Notes: generated from the letters alone by a model not told the origin. Positions 36,850-46,883 are shown, numbered from the stretch's first letter. The stretch is 64,000 bases of DNA from Spiractinospora alimapuensis (GCF_018437505.1 NZ_CP072467.1:1798001-1862000), one strand, 5' to 3'. Made by a program: numbers and translations.

Positions 36850-37926
36850 GTGAACAACAACAAGAACGCGATGTTCGGCATCGCCGCGACCGCGAGTGCG
36901 CTCGCGCTCACCATGACGGCCTGTTCCAACGGTGACGACTCCGGTGACGACGGAGGAGGTGGCGAGGCCGGTGATATTCGCGTCGGCCTCGCCTACGACA
37001 TCGGCGGTCGTGGCGACCTTTCGTTCAACGACGCGGCCTACGCCGGGCTGGAACTCGTCGAATCCGAAATGGACGTCGAGATCAACGACGTCGACGCGGC
37101 GGAGGAAGAGACCGACTCCGACAAGATGAACCGGCTCGAACTCATGGCCGACGAGGGCTACAACCCCGTCATCGCGGTCGGGTTCGCCTACGCGGACGCG
37201 ATCGCGGAGGTCGCGCCGAACTACCCCGACGTGAGCTTCGCGATCGTCGACGAGAACATGGAGGAGCACGAGGCCGCGGAGACCGAGGACCTGAGCAACA
37301 TCTCCAGCCTCATGTTCGCCGAGAACGAGGGCTCCTTCCTCGCCGGTGCCGCGGCGGCCCTGTCCTCGGAGGCCGACCACATCGGCTACGTCGGCGGGGT
37401 CCAGGTGCCGATGATCGAGTCCTTCGAGGCGGGGTTCGTCGCGGGCGCCCAAGAGGTGAACCCGGACATCGAGGTCGAGAGCGCCTACGTCAGCCAGCCT
37501 CCGGACTTCAGCGGATTCCAGGACCCGGCACGTGGCGGATCCATCGCCGACGGCCAGATCGACGCCGGCGCCGACGTGATCTACCACGCCGCCGGTGGCT
37601 CGGGAATCGGCGTGCTCGACTCGGCGGCGGAGAACGAGATCAGCTTCATCGGTGTCGATTCCGACCAGTACCTCACCGCCGAGGACGAACAGCAGGAATT
37701 CGTGATCACCTCGATGATCAAGCGGGTGGACACCGCGGTGTTCGATTTCGTCGCGTCGGTGGCCGACGGCACGGTCGAGGGCGGCGTGACGCGTTTCAAC
37801 CTGGAGAACGACGGCGTCGACCTCGCGGACACCAACGAAGAGGCGTACGCCGAGTTCGCCGACGAGATCGAAGAACTGCGCCAGCGGGTTATCGACGGCG
37901 ACATCGAGGTCCCCACCGAACCCTGA
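36850..37926 (+). CDS. BMP-family nucleoside-binding lipoprotein
   Basis: 358 residues. Signal peptide with lipobox LTMTAC (cysteine at about residue 25), an acidic glycine-rich linker, then the BMP/PnrA-type periplasmic-binding fold: VGLAYDIGGRGDLSFNDAAYAGLE, FAENEGSFLAGAAAALSS, HIGYVGGVQVPMIESFEAGFVAGA, and DVIYHAAGGSGIGVLDSA. Such proteins bind purine or pyrimidine nucleosides and feed the ABC transporter encoded next. GTG 36850 has GAAGGGA seven bases upstream. The frame's earlier ATG at 36733 lies in promoter-like sequence. It heads an operon of six genes through deoA. Confidence 0.93.
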   Translation: MNNNKNAMFGIAATASALALTMTACSNGDDSGDDGGGGEAGDIRVGLAYDIGGRGDLSFNDAAYAGLELVESEMDVEINDVDAAEEETDSDKMNRLELMADEGYNPVIAVGFAYADAIAEVAPNYPDVSFAIVDENMEEHEAAETEDLSNISSLMFAENEGSFLAGAAAALSSEADHIGYVGGVQVPMIESFEAGFVAGAQEVNPDIEVESAYVSQPPDFSGFQDPARGGSIADGQIDAGADVIYHAAGGSGIGVLDSAAENEISFIGVDSDQYLTAEDEQQEFVITSMIKRVDTAVFDFVASVADGTVEGGVTRFNLENDGVDLADTNEEAYAEFADEIEELRQRVIDGDIEVPTEP

Positions 37927-37960
37927 GGGAATCACCGAACCCCAAGGAAATCCCCACCGG

Positions 37961-39583
37961 ATGAATGACAACACCTCAGGCGGGGCCGACGAAACGTCGG
38001 CACCCGCCGTGGAAGTTCGGGGCATCGGTAAACGGTTCCCCGGTGTCGTCGCGAACGACGACGTGACCTTTTCGGTGACCCGCGGAACCGTACACGCCCT
38101 GATCGGCGAAAACGGCGCCGGTAAGTCGACGTTGATGAAAATCCTCTACGGGATGCAACGCCCCGACACCGGAAGCATCGCGGTCGATGGCGAGGCGGTG
38201 AGTTTCTCCTCCCCCGCCGACGCGATCACCCACGGAATCGGAATGGTCCACCAGCACTTCATGCTGGCCGACAACCTGACGGTGCTGGAGAACGTGGTCC
38301 TGGGCGCCGAACGGCTGCACGGCATCGGCGCACGGGCCCGCGCCCGGATTCGGGAGCTCTCGGATTCCTACGGGCTGGGTGTCCAGCCTGACGAGCTCAT
38401 GGCCAACCTCGGTGTGGGCGCCCGGCAGCGGATCGAGATCCTCAAGGTTCTCTATCGGGGCGCCAGGATCATCATCCTGGACGAACCCACCGCGGTCCTG
38501 GTCCCCCAGGAGGTCGACGAGCTGTTCGACAACCTGCGGGAGCTGCGGCGGGAGGGCCTGACCGTCCTCTTCATCTCGCACAAGTTGGACGAGGTGCTCA
38601 CCGTCGCCGACCGCATCACCGTGATCCGGCGGGGCACCACCGTGGACACCGTGGTGCCGGAAAACACCTCCGCTCGGGAACTCGCCGCCCTCATGGTGGG
38701 TGGTCAACTGCCCGTCCCCGAGCTCCGCGAGTCCACTGTGACCGACGAGGTCGCCCTGGACGTCCGTGACCTACGCGTCGCCGCTCCGGACGGACGCCCG
38801 GTGGTCGACGACGTCACCCTGCGAATCCACAAGGGCGAGATCGTGGGCATCGCGGGGGTGGAAGGCAACGGCCAGGGTGAGCTCGTCGAGGCCATCATGG
38901 GCATGCGCGCCATCGCCGGCGGTACCATCCGGTTGGGGGACCGAGAGGTCACCCACTGGTCCACCCGCGACCTACGGTCCGCGGGCATCGGGTTCATCCC
39001 CGAGGACCGGCACAGGCACGGTCTCCTGCTGGAGTCGCCACTGTGGGAGAACCGGCTGCTCGGTCATCAGGTCGAGCCGCGGTTCAGCGCGGGCCCGTTC
39101 CTGCGTCGATCGGCCGCCCGGGACGACGCCAACCGGATCGCCTCCGAGTACGACGTTCGAACTCCGAACGTCGACGTCCTCGCCGACACACTCTCCGGCG
39201 GGAACCAGCAGAAGTTCATCGTCGGTCGGGAGATGAGCGGCGAGCCCCTTGTGCTCCTCGCCGCCCATCCCACCCGTGGCGTCGACGTCGGTGCCCAGGC
39301 CGCCATCTGGGACCAGCTTCGACAGGCACGCCACCAGGGCCTCGCTGTGCTACTGGTGTCCGCTGACCTGGACGAGCTCATCGGCATGTCCGACACCCTG
39401 CACGTGATCCTGCGCGGCCGCCTCGTCGCCCAGGTCGACCAGCGGACCGTGACTCCGGAGGAGCTGGGGTCGGCCATGAGCGGCGCCCGGGTGTCATCGG
39501 ACGCCGCCGACGAAGCCACCGCCAGCGACGCTCGCGGCGATGTCACCGCGGTCGACGACGATGACGACGAGGAGCGGTCATGA
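37961..39583 (+). CDS. Nucleoside ABC transporter ATPase (two-domain)
   Basis: 540 residues with two fused ATPase domains, as in RnsB/YufO-type transporters. Domain 1 has GENGAGKST, GVGARQRIEILKVLYRGARIIILDEPTAVL, and HKLDEVL. Domain 2 has a degenerate Walker A (VEGNGQGELVEAI), SGGNQQKFIVGREM and a degenerate Walker B (VLLAAHPTRGVDVGAQ). Loss of the second active site is normal for this family. The C-tail is acidic (DDDDDEE). It overlaps the following permease gene by four bases (ATGA). Confidence 0.95.
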   Translation: MNDNTSGGADETSAPAVEVRGIGKRFPGVVANDDVTFSVTRGTVHALIGENGAGKSTLMKILYGMQRPDTGSIAVDGEAVSFSSPADAITHGIGMVHQHFMLADNLTVLENVVLGAERLHGIGARARARIRELSDSYGLGVQPDELMANLGVGARQRIEILKVLYRGARIIILDEPTAVLVPQEVDELFDNLRELRREGLTVLFISHKLDEVLTVADRITVIRRGTTVDTVVPENTSARELAALMVGGQLPVPELRESTVTDEVALDVRDLRVAAPDGRPVVDDVTLRIHKGEIVGIAGVEGNGQGELVEAIMGMRAIAGGTIRLGDREVTHWSTRDLRSAGIGFIPEDRHRHGLLLESPLWENRLLGHQVEPRFSAGPFLRRSAARDDANRIASEYDVRTPNVDVLADTLSGGNQQKFIVGREMSGEPLVLLAAHPTRGVDVGAQAAIWDQLRQARHQGLAVLLVSADLDELIGMSDTLHVILRGRLVAQVDQRTVTPEELGSAMSGARVSSDAADEATASDARGDVTAVDDDDDEERS

Positions 39584-40683
39584 AGCGGTACCTGGTTCAT
39601 CCCGCGGTCCTGACCGGCGGGGCGGTCGCCTTCGGCCTCCTGATCGCTCTCTGCGTCACCTCGCTCGTCTTCCTCGCCAGCGGCGTCAATCCGGGGGTCG
39701 CGTTCGGCCGCATGCTGGAACACGGCACGAAACCGAACGTCGTCGTCACCGTGATCAACGGCGGGACCACGCTGTACCTGGCGGGGGTCGCGGTCGCGAT
39801 CGGATTCAAGATGCGGCTGTTCAACATCGGCGTGGACGGTCAGTACCGGCTCGCCGCCATGCTGGCCGCGGTGATCGGCGGCTACCTGACCCTCCCCCCG
39901 GTTCTGCACCAGATCGTCATCGTCCTCGCCGCCATGGCGGTCGGAGCGTTCTGGGCCGGGCTCGCCGGGCTGTTGAAGGTCACGCGCGGCGTGCACGAGG
40001 TGATCTCGACGATCATGCTCAACTTCATCGCCACCGGCATCGTCGCCTACCTGTTGCACGCCGACCGGCTCGCCGAACGGGCCGGCAACAACGTCCGCAC
40101 CCCCATCATTCCGGAGTCGGGCCAGGTCGCCGGGTTCCCCGGGGAGATGTTCGGGTTGGCGACGCCGCGCCCCGTCTTCGGGCTGGTGCTGCTCGCCGCC
40201 GCCGTGGGCGTGGGCTACTGGCTCCTGCTCAACCGGACCCGGTTCGGCTTCGACCTCCGGGCCACCGGGCAGTCCGCCACCGCCGCTGAGGCCAGTGGAG
40301 TCCCCGTCCGACGCATGGTGTTCATCTCCATGCTCATCTCGGGAGCGATCGCCGGGCTGGTGGGCATCCCGCAGCTTCTCGGCGAGTCCCACACCTACTC
40401 GCTGGACTTCCCGGCGGGGCTGGGCTTCACCGGGATCGCCATCGCCCTGCTCGGCCGCAACCATCCCGTGGGCATCGCGGCCGCAGCGTTGTTCTGGTCG
40501 TTCCTGGACCAGTCCGCGTCGGTCCTCACCATCGACGGCATCCCCCGCGAGATCGCGGTCATCACCCAGGCCGCGATGGTGCTCAGCGTCGTCATCGTGT
40601 ACGAGGTTGTCCATCGGTGGGCCCGCAGGTTCCAGCAGGAACAGGTGAGCTCCCAGCTCGACCGCTCGGAGGCGCAGGCATGA
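39580..40683 (+). CDS. Nucleoside ABC transporter permease 1
   Basis: 367 residues, around ten membrane spans. EVISTIMLNFIATGIVAYLL and the coupling region ATGQSATAAEASGVPVRRMVF are the conserved permease elements, with GLGFTGIAIALLGRNHP near the end. It forms one half of the membrane channel with the next gene. ATG overlaps the ATPase stop and its own stop overlaps the next ATG, so translation is coupled throughout. Confidence 0.93.
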   Translation: MKRYLVHPAVLTGGAVAFGLLIALCVTSLVFLASGVNPGVAFGRMLEHGTKPNVVVTVINGGTTLYLAGVAVAIGFKMRLFNIGVDGQYRLAAMLAAVIGGYLTLPPVLHQIVIVLAAMAVGAFWAGLAGLLKVTRGVHEVISTIMLNFIATGIVAYLLHADRLAERAGNNVRTPIIPESGQVAGFPGEMFGLATPRPVFGLVLLAAAVGVGYWLLLNRTRFGFDLRATGQSATAAEASGVPVRRMVFISMLISGAIAGLVGIPQLLGESHTYSLDFPAGLGFTGIAIALLGRNHPVGIAAAALFWSFLDQSASVLTIDGIPREIAVITQAAMVLSVVIVYEVVHRWARRFQQEQVSSQLDRSEAQA

Positions 40684-41945
40684 GCCAGTGGATGGGCGAC
40701 GTCACCGCACGCTCCCAACCGGCCACCACCTCGCGGACCTGGACGTGGTGGCGGATCGCCGTACTGGTCTTGGCGGGGTTCATCGCGGTCGCCGGGGTGC
40801 GAGCGATCACGGGCGAGCACGCGCTGACGTCCAGCGGCACGATCCGGGCCCTGATCCAGGGGGCGGTGCCGATCGCGCTGTGCGCGCTCGGGGGGTTGTA
40901 CGCCGAGCGCGCCGGGATCATCAACATCGGCCTCGAGGGCATGATGATCGTGGGGACCTGGACCGCCGCCTACGCGACCGTGGTCACCGGCAGCCCCTGG
41001 CTCGGGCTGGTCGGCGGGGTGGTCGGCGGGATGCTCGGTGGCCTGCTGCACGCGGTCGCCACCGTCACCTTCGGCGTCGACCACATCGTGTCCGGGGTCG
41101 CGATCAACATCCTGGCCCTGTCGGCCATGCGCTATTTGGCGATCCAGTTCTTCCTGGACATGGAGGGCGGCGGCGCGGGCCAGTCCCCGCAGCTTCCCGG
41201 TTTCCCTCGCATCACCATCCCAGGAGTCGACCTGATCCTCGGCCCGGTGGAGGCCACGCGATGGTTCCTGGTCTCCGACTTCGCGGCGCTGGTCATCGGG
41301 CTCACGACGTCGATGTCGGTCGTGACCCTGCTGGCGATCCTGCTCCTCCCGGGCAGCTTCTTCCTGTTGTGGCGCACCAGTTTCGGTCTGCGCCTACGCT
41401 CCATCGGGGAGAACCCCGACGCCGCGGAGTCCCTGGGCGTCCCCGTGTACACCTACAAGTACATCGCCCTGCTGATCTCCGGGGGCATGGCCGGGCTGGG
41501 TGGCGTCTTCCTCGCCATGGTGGCCGCCTCCGGGTATCAGGAGGGCCAGACCGGGGGCCGCGGATACATCGGCCTCGCGGCGATGATCTTCGGTAACTGG
41601 CGGCCCACCGGCATCGCCATGGGCGCCGGCCTGTTCGGCTACACCGAGGCCCTGGCCGACCGTGGCGCCGGGGAAACCGTCAACGCGCTCCTCCTCGTCA
41701 TCGGGATCGCGTTGCTGGCCGTGGCGGTCTTCCAGGTACGCCGAGGAAAACCGGTCGCCGCCGCTGTCGCCGTCCTCGTGGCGGCCGGCGCGCTCACCTG
41801 GTTCTTCACCTCCGACACGGTGCCGCAACAGTTGGTGACATCGACGCCGTACATCGCGACAATGCTGGTGCTCGCCCTGGCGGCACAGCACCTACGGCCG
41901 CCGGCGCGGGTCGGGCGTCCGTGGCGACGGGAGAAGAGCTCTTGA
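40680..41945 (+). CDS. Nucleoside ABC transporter permease 2
   Basis: 421 residues, ten or more spans. GLYAERAGIINIGLEGMMIVGT and RSIGENPDAAESLGVPVYTYKY are family hallmarks of the second permease. A hydrophobic extension (AAAVAVLVAAGALTWFF) before the terminal arginines makes it longer than typical. Start at ATG 40680 overlaps the previous stop by four bases. The stop (41943-41945) is overlapped by the TTG start of cytidine deaminase. Confidence 0.92.
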   Translation: MSQWMGDVTARSQPATTSRTWTWWRIAVLVLAGFIAVAGVRAITGEHALTSSGTIRALIQGAVPIALCALGGLYAERAGIINIGLEGMMIVGTWTAAYATVVTGSPWLGLVGGVVGGMLGGLLHAVATVTFGVDHIVSGVAINILALSAMRYLAIQFFLDMEGGGAGQSPQLPGFPRITIPGVDLILGPVEATRWFLVSDFAALVIGLTTSMSVVTLLAILLLPGSFFLLWRTSFGLRLRSIGENPDAAESLGVPVYTYKYIALLISGGMAGLGGVFLAMVAASGYQEGQTGGRGYIGLAAMIFGNWRPTGIAMGAGLFGYTEALADRGAGETVNALLLVIGIALLAVAVFQVRRGKPVAAAVAVLVAAGALTWFFTSDTVPQQLVTSTPYIATMLVLALAAQHLRPPARVGRPWRREKSS

Positions 41946-42376
41946 CCACCGACAAGGTCGACTGGCCGGCGCTGCGCGAAACCGCCGCCGAGGTCATGGC
42001 ACGAGCGTACGCCCCCTACTCGGGTTTCCGGGTGGGGGCCGCCGCGGTGGTACACGACGGCCGGGTCGTGACGGGGTGCAACGTGGAGAACGCCTCCTAC
42101 GGCGTGGGCCTGTGCGCGGAGTGCGGTCTGGTCTCCCACCTCCACGCCTCCGGAGGTGGACGTCTGGTGGCGCTGGCGTGCGTGGACTCCGCCGGATCGG
42201 CCCTGCTTCCCTGCGGCCGTTGCCGACAGGTGCTGTTCGAACACGGCGGGACCACCCTCCTCATCGACACGCCGGAGGGACCGCGCCCGCTGGGCGAGCT
42301 GCTGCCGATGGCGTTCGGCCCGCAGGACCTGGACCGTCCCCACCCCGACACGGTGTCCCCCGACACCGCGTCCTGA
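41942..42376 (+). CDS. cdd: Cytidine deaminase
   Basis: 144 residues. Zinc-site motifs CAEC (C-A-E with the catalytic glutamate) and PCGRC provide the metal ligands, and GCNVENASYG binds the nucleoside. It converts cytidine/deoxycytidine to uridine/deoxyuridine. TTG 41942 gives a four-base overlap with the permease stop and has GGGAGAAG eight bases upstream. GTG 41921 is the alternative. Encoded inside the nucleoside uptake operon, it acts directly on imported substrate. Confidence 0.93.
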   Translation: MTTDKVDWPALRETAAEVMARAYAPYSGFRVGAAAVVHDGRVVTGCNVENASYGVGLCAECGLVSHLHASGGGRLVALACVDSAGSALLPCGRCRQVLFEHGGTTLLIDTPEGPRPLGELLPMAFGPQDLDRPHPDTVSPDTAS

Positions 42377-42409
42377 CCCTGAACCCGCGGACCCAACGGT
42401 CGGAGAAGC

Positions 42410-43681
42410 ATGGACGTCATCGACATCATCGCGACCAAGCGGGACGGCGCGGAACTGTCCCCGGCACAGATCGACTGGGTTCTCGACGCCTACAACCGTG
42501 GTGTCGTCGCCGACGAACAGATGGCGGCCCTGGCGATGGCGATCGTGTGGCGCGGGATGAGCCGCGCCGAAGTGGGTCGGTGGACCGCGGCGATGCTGTC
42601 CTCCGGCGACCGGCTCGACTTCACCGACCTGGACCGACCCACGACGGACAAGCACTCAACGGGCGGTGTCGGCGACAAGATCACCCTGCCGCTGACCCCC
42701 ACCGTCGCGGCGTGCGGGGGCGCGGTTCCGCAACTCTCCGGGCGCGGACTGGGCCACACGGGAGGCACCCTCGACAAGTTCGAGTCCATCCCCGGCTGGC
42801 GTGCCGATCTCTCTCCCGAGCGGATGCGCCGGGTCCTCACGGAGGTCGGTGGGGTCGTGTGCGCGGCCGGGTCAGGTCTCGCGCCGGCCGATCGCAAGCT
42901 GTACGCGCTGCGGGACGTCACCGGGACCGTGGAGTCGATCCCGCTCATCGCGAGCTCCATCATGTCGAAGAAGCTGGCGGAGGGCACGCGGGCCCTGGTC
43001 CTGGACGTGAAGGTGGGCAGCGGCGCGTTCCTGCCGGACGTGGAGTCGGCGCGCGCACTGGCCCGCACCATGGTGGACATCGGTACCGACGGTGGAGTCA
43101 CCACCGTGGCGCTGTTGACGGCGATGGACACCCCGCTGGGTCTTCAGGTCGGCAACGCCCTGGAGGTCGCGGAGGCCGTGGAGGTACTCGACGGTGGCGG
43201 ACCGAGTGACGTGGTCGATCTGACGGTGCGCCTGGCCCGAGAGATGCTCGCGGCGGCCGGACTGGCCGCTGCGAAGGACCCGGCCGAGGCCCTCCGTGAC
43301 GGCTCGGCCATGGACGTGTGGCGTTCCATGGTCGCCGCCCAGGGTGGTGACCCGGACGCACCCCTGCCCGAGGCCCCGGAGCGGTCCCAGGTCCTCGCCG
43401 AACGGTCGGGAGTGGTCACCCGCGTCGACGCCCGTGCCGTCGGCGCCGCCGCCTGGCGTCTGGGAGCGGGCCGGGCTCGCAAGGAGGACCCCGTCGCCCA
43501 CTCCGCGGGCGTCACCCTGCACGCCAAACCCGGCGACACCGTCCGCCAAGGCCAACCCCTCCTCACCCTCCACGCGGAGTCCCCGGAGCTCATCCCCCAC
43601 GCCGCGACGGCGCTGGACCAGGCCGTCGAGATCGACGGCCCCACCGAGCCTCTCCCGCTCGTCATCGACCGCCTGGACTGA
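42410..43681 (+). CDS. deoA: Thymidine (pyrimidine-nucleoside) phosphorylase
   Basis: 423 residues. The phosphate-binding signature KHSTGGVGDK, then SGRGLGHTGGTLDKFESIPG, and LVLDVKVGSGAFLPDVESARALA are canonical. The C-terminal domain (SAGVTLHAKPGDTVRQGQPLL) is the alpha/beta hammerhead region. It splits thymidine or deoxyuridine into base and deoxyribose-1-phosphate. Last gene of the operon, 33 bp after cdd. A short hairpin overlaps its stop. Confidence 0.95.
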   Translation: MDVIDIIATKRDGAELSPAQIDWVLDAYNRGVVADEQMAALAMAIVWRGMSRAEVGRWTAAMLSSGDRLDFTDLDRPTTDKHSTGGVGDKITLPLTPTVAACGGAVPQLSGRGLGHTGGTLDKFESIPGWRADLSPERMRRVLTEVGGVVCAAGSGLAPADRKLYALRDVTGTVESIPLIASSIMSKKLAEGTRALVLDVKVGSGAFLPDVESARALARTMVDIGTDGGVTTVALLTAMDTPLGLQVGNALEVAEAVEVLDGGGPSDVVDLTVRLAREMLAAAGLAAAKDPAEALRDGSAMDVWRSMVAAQGGDPDAPLPEAPERSQVLAERSGVVTRVDARAVGAAAWRLGAGRARKEDPVAHSAGVTLHAKPGDTVRQGQPLLTLHAESPELIPHAATALDQAVEIDGPTEPLPLVIDRLD

Positions 43682-43696
43682 CGGCCTCTCCCGTCA
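43679..43696. terminator. Short hairpin after deoA
   Basis: TGACGG-cctctc-CCGTCA (6-6-6) starts in the deoA stop codon. Short and GC-rich, a candidate terminator. Confidence 0.4.
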
Positions 43697-44160
43697 GGGA
43701 GCGCTTTGCGGGCACTCCGGCGAGGTGGTGGCGGTCGCCCCCGCTGGGGCGGCTTCGCGATGATGGCCCGGCGGAGGACTCGAGCTTAGGCTCGCACGGC
43801 CATCCGTGACGGGCATGGTTGGCTGTTCGAAAGGATCGACGCGGGCGAAAACCCATCCCCGCTGTCGCGAGCCCCACGCGCCCCCAAAACTGAGCGGTTC
43901 GAGAAACACGACTCGGGTGGCGGGAGACACGATCCCGGGCGCTGGGGTGGGGATCGTCTCGAGTCACGTCGCTGTTCCCTGGGGCCCGCCCGTGTCAGAC
44001 GGGAGCGGAGCCCGATCCCTCGCGGGGGGTTGGACCCCCTGTGGAGCGCCCGGCTCCCGAGGGGCACCGGGGGCGAGTGCCGCGCGCTGGCTCCCGGTGG
44101 AGCTCGGTGCGGGGCGGGGCGTGTCCACTGGGTGGGAGTTGCGGGCGGGCCCGGGGCGCC
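43697..44160. other. Gap between the two convergent nucleoside units
   Basis: About 460 bases with no protein-like frame on either strand, and no RNA gene or repeat that I could recognise. Neighbouring genes point toward it from both sides, so it probably holds only termination signals and filler. Confidence 0.5.
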
Positions 44161-44370
44161 TCATCCGTCGTGCCGCGGCGCGCCGCGCTGGGCCTCCAAC
44201 CACGCGTCCAAGTCGCCACGGGCGATCCGGATCCTCCCACCCGGTGTGCGCAGGACGCGCGGCCCCTCGCCCAGCCTGATCCACCGGTAAACCGACGAGT
44301 CGTGGACGTCGAGTAGCGACGCGACGTAGCCGACGGTGAGGAACTCCTTGTCATCCACCGGAGACTTCAC
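44161..44370 (-). CDS. Small helix-turn-helix (excisionase/BldC-like) protein
   Basis: 69 residues: EFLTVGYVASLLDVHDSSVYRWIRLGEGPRVLRTPGGRIRIARGDLDAWLEAQ-type text, the single MerR/excisionase-like winged HTH with the RTPGGRIRI wing, similar in size and pattern to BldC. Its ATG overlaps the phosphohexomutase stop by four bases (44367-44370), so it is translated after that gene. In actinomycetes such small HTH proteins regulate development or local operons. It could regulate the adjacent salvage genes. Confidence 0.82.
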   Translation of the reverse strand: MKSPVDDKEFLTVGYVASLLDVHDSSVYRWIRLGEGPRVLRTPGGRIRIARGDLDAWLEAQRGAPRHDG

Positions 44371-46033
44371 TCTCCCCGATCCAACAGCTCAACGACCGCG
44401 TCGCGCAGGGCGGTGAGGTGCCGGGCCCCCTCCTCGCGGGCCGCGGGAACGTCGTCCGGGGCGTGGATGACGACCTCGAGGTAGACCTTGAGCTTGGGTT
44501 CGGTTCCGGAGGGGCGGACGAGCACCCGAGCCGTGACCGGGCCGGAGAGGCGGTAGCGCAGGACGTCGGAGGGCGGCAGGCCCCCGAGGCCGTGGGTGAA
44601 GTCGTCGACCGCGTCGACGTCGAAGTCACCGATGGTGGAGGGTGGGGCGGCCCGCAGCCCGCGCATGAGGGCCCCGACGCTCGACAGGTCCTCGCCCCGT
44701 CGGGAGACCTGGTCGGTGAGGTGGAGCCCGAAGCGGCGCGCCTGGTCGTCCAGGAGGTCGATCAGAGTACGACCGGACTTCTTGGCCTCGGCGGCGATGG
44801 AGGCGACGGCGAGTGCCGCGCTGATGCCGTCCTTGTCGGCCACCGGACGATCGGTGTCCGACCCGATGCAGTAGCCCAGCGCCTCCTCGTAGCAGAAGAC
44901 GTTGCGCTCCCGCTCGTCCCCGGCACGAACGAGCCACTTGAAACCGGTGAGGGTCTCCACGGCTCGCGCACCGTAGGCGTGCGCGATGGTGGGGAGCTGG
45001 CTCGCGGAGACGATCGTGGTGGCCACGACCCGAGGGCCGGTGGTGTGTCGCAGCACGTGTTCGGCGAGGAGTGATCCCACCTCGTCGCCGGTGAGGCGTC
45101 GGTGCCCCGGGACGGCGACGGCGAGCCGGTCGGCGTCCGGATCGTTCGCGAGTACGAGGTCACAGCCCTCGGCCTCGCCGAGCTCCGTCACGAGGTCCAT
45201 CACGCCCGGTTCCTCGGGGTTGGGCATCGGAGCCGTGGGGAAGTCGGGATCGGGCCGGAACTGTTGGGCGACCACGACCGGGGCGGGGAACCCAGCTCGC
45301 TCGAAGGCTCGAGGAACGTTCGTCCGCCCACACCGTGGAGTGGCGTGTAGGCGACCCGGACCTCTCGCTCGCCGGTCAGCGGCAGGGCGACGACGGCGTC
45401 GACGTAGCGGTCGACGACGCGGTCGCTGACGACCTTGCTGTCGCGCAGCGGCAGCTCGTCGACCGAGTCCACCTCGACCGCGTCGATCGCCGCGGAGATC
45501 TCCCGGTCCGCCGGCGGCACGAGCTGGCTTCCCGCGTCGGGACCGGTTCCCCCGACATACACCTTGTAGCCGCTGTCCTGAGCCGGGTTGTGGCTCGCCG
45601 TGATCATCACGCCCGCTTGGGCCCGCAGCGCGCGAACCGCGAAGGCGAGCACCGGGGTGGGGAGGGGGCGCGGCAGGAGCAGAGCGGTGACCTCCGCCCC
45701 GTTGAGAACGTGCCCGACGTCACGGGCGAAGTCCGCGGAGCGGTGGCGGGCGTCGAAACCCACCACGGCGTAGGTCTCCGGGCCCATCCACCACGCGAGT
45801 GCGGCGGTGACGCGGCGCACCATGAGCCGGTTCATCCGGGTGGGGCCGGCACCCAGCTCTCCCCTGAGTCCCGCGGTTCCGAACTCCAACCGGCCCGCGA
45901 AGCGCTCCGTCAGCTCCGCCCGCGCGGCGGGATCATGCGCCGCTGCCGCGACGAGGTGTTCGAGTTCACCCCTGGTCCGCGGATCCGGGTCCTGTTCCAG
46001 CCATTCCTGTGCCTGCTCAACGGGGTCGTGCAC
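44367..46033 (-). pseudogene. Phosphohexomutase (PmmB-like), interrupted by a one-base deletion
   Basis: Two partial frames together make one alpha-D-phosphohexomutase. The front part (46033 down to about 45318) carries the phosphoserine motif MITASHNPAQDSG. Following VAYTPLHGVGGRTFLE it turns to nonsense, while the other frame continues AFERAGFPAPVVVAQQFRPDPDFP, then the metal site LANDPDADRLAV, the sugar-binding FKWLVRAGDERERNVFCYEEALGY, and VRPSGTEPKLKVYLE. Adding one G near 45318 restores a gene of about 555 codons. In M. tuberculosis pmmB lies next to deoD. This order is repeated here, so the enzyme probably interconverts pentose or hexose 1- and 6/5-phosphates from nucleoside breakdown. 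It starts 52 bp after the punA stop. Confidence 0.88.
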
Positions 46034-46085
46034 CGTGCCAAACCTCCATCGCGCCCGGTGTTGCGTGGACGGTGTCGGGAGCCGA

Positions 46086-46883
46086 CTAGATCCGGTCGAC
46101 GATCGCGGTCAAGAGCTCCCCGACGTCGACCGCCGCGTCCCTCCCGGCCGCGAGAACCTCGGCATGGTCCAGTGGCCCGTCGGCCAGTCCCGCGGCGACG
46201 TTGGTCACCAGGGACAGGGCCGCGACGTCGGCCCCCGCCTCCCGGGCCGCGATGGCCTCCAGCACGGTGGACATGCCCACGACGTCGGCGCCGAGGCCGC
46301 GGAGCATCCGGATCTCGGCGGGGGTCTCGAAGTGGGGGCCGGGCATGGCCGCGTAGACCCCCTCCACCAGCTCGGGGCGGGCCTCCTTCGCCCGTGCGCG
46401 CAGGATGGGGCTGTACAGGTCGGTGAGGTCCACGAACTTCGCGCCGACGATCGGGGACCGGCCGGTCATGTTGAGGTGGTCACTCACCAGGACCGGTTGC
46501 CCGATCCGCAGATCGTCACGGAGTCCACCGGCGGCGTTGGTCAGCAGCACCGTGGTGGCGCCCGCCGCGACCGCGGTCCGTACCCCGTGCACCACCGGGT
46601 CCACGCCGTGTCCCTCGTACAGGTGGGTGCGTCCCAGCAGCAGGAGCAGGTTCTTGTCACCGCGCCGAACACTGCGCACGGTACCGGCATGGCCCTCAAC
46701 CGACGGGGGCAAGAAGCCCGGCAACTCCGCGTTGGGCAGCTCGACTCCCGCCGCACCGAGCGCGTCGGCCGCCAGAGACCAACCGGAGCCCATCACGAGC
46801 GCGACGTCGTACCGCTCGACGCCTGTCCGGTCACACAGCACCTCTGCCGCGGCGCGGGCGGCCTGGTAGGGGTCGTGGCTCAC
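46086..46883 (-). CDS. punA: Purine nucleoside phosphorylase
   Basis: 265 residues of the trimeric PNP type: the phosphate loop [13 protein letters not shown], then [74 protein letters not shown] with the substrate asparagine region LVTNVAAG. It releases purine bases and ribose-1-phosphate. The family motif GMSTVPE reads GMSTVLE here. It begins an operon with the phosphomutase and the HTH gene. Confidence 0.94.
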   Translation of the reverse strand: MSHDPYQAARAAAEVLCDRTGVERYDVALVMGSGWSLAADALGAAGVELPNAELPGFLPPSVEGHAGTVRSVRRGDKNLLLLLGRTHLYEGHGVDPVVHGVRTAVAAGATTVLLTNAAGGLRDDLRIGQPVLVSDHLNMTGRSPIVGAKFVDLTDLYSPILRARAKEARPELVEGVYAAMPGPHFETPAEIRMLRGLGADVVGMSTVLEAIAAREAGADVAALSLVTNVAAGLADGPLDHAEVLAAGRDAAVDVGELLTAIVDRI

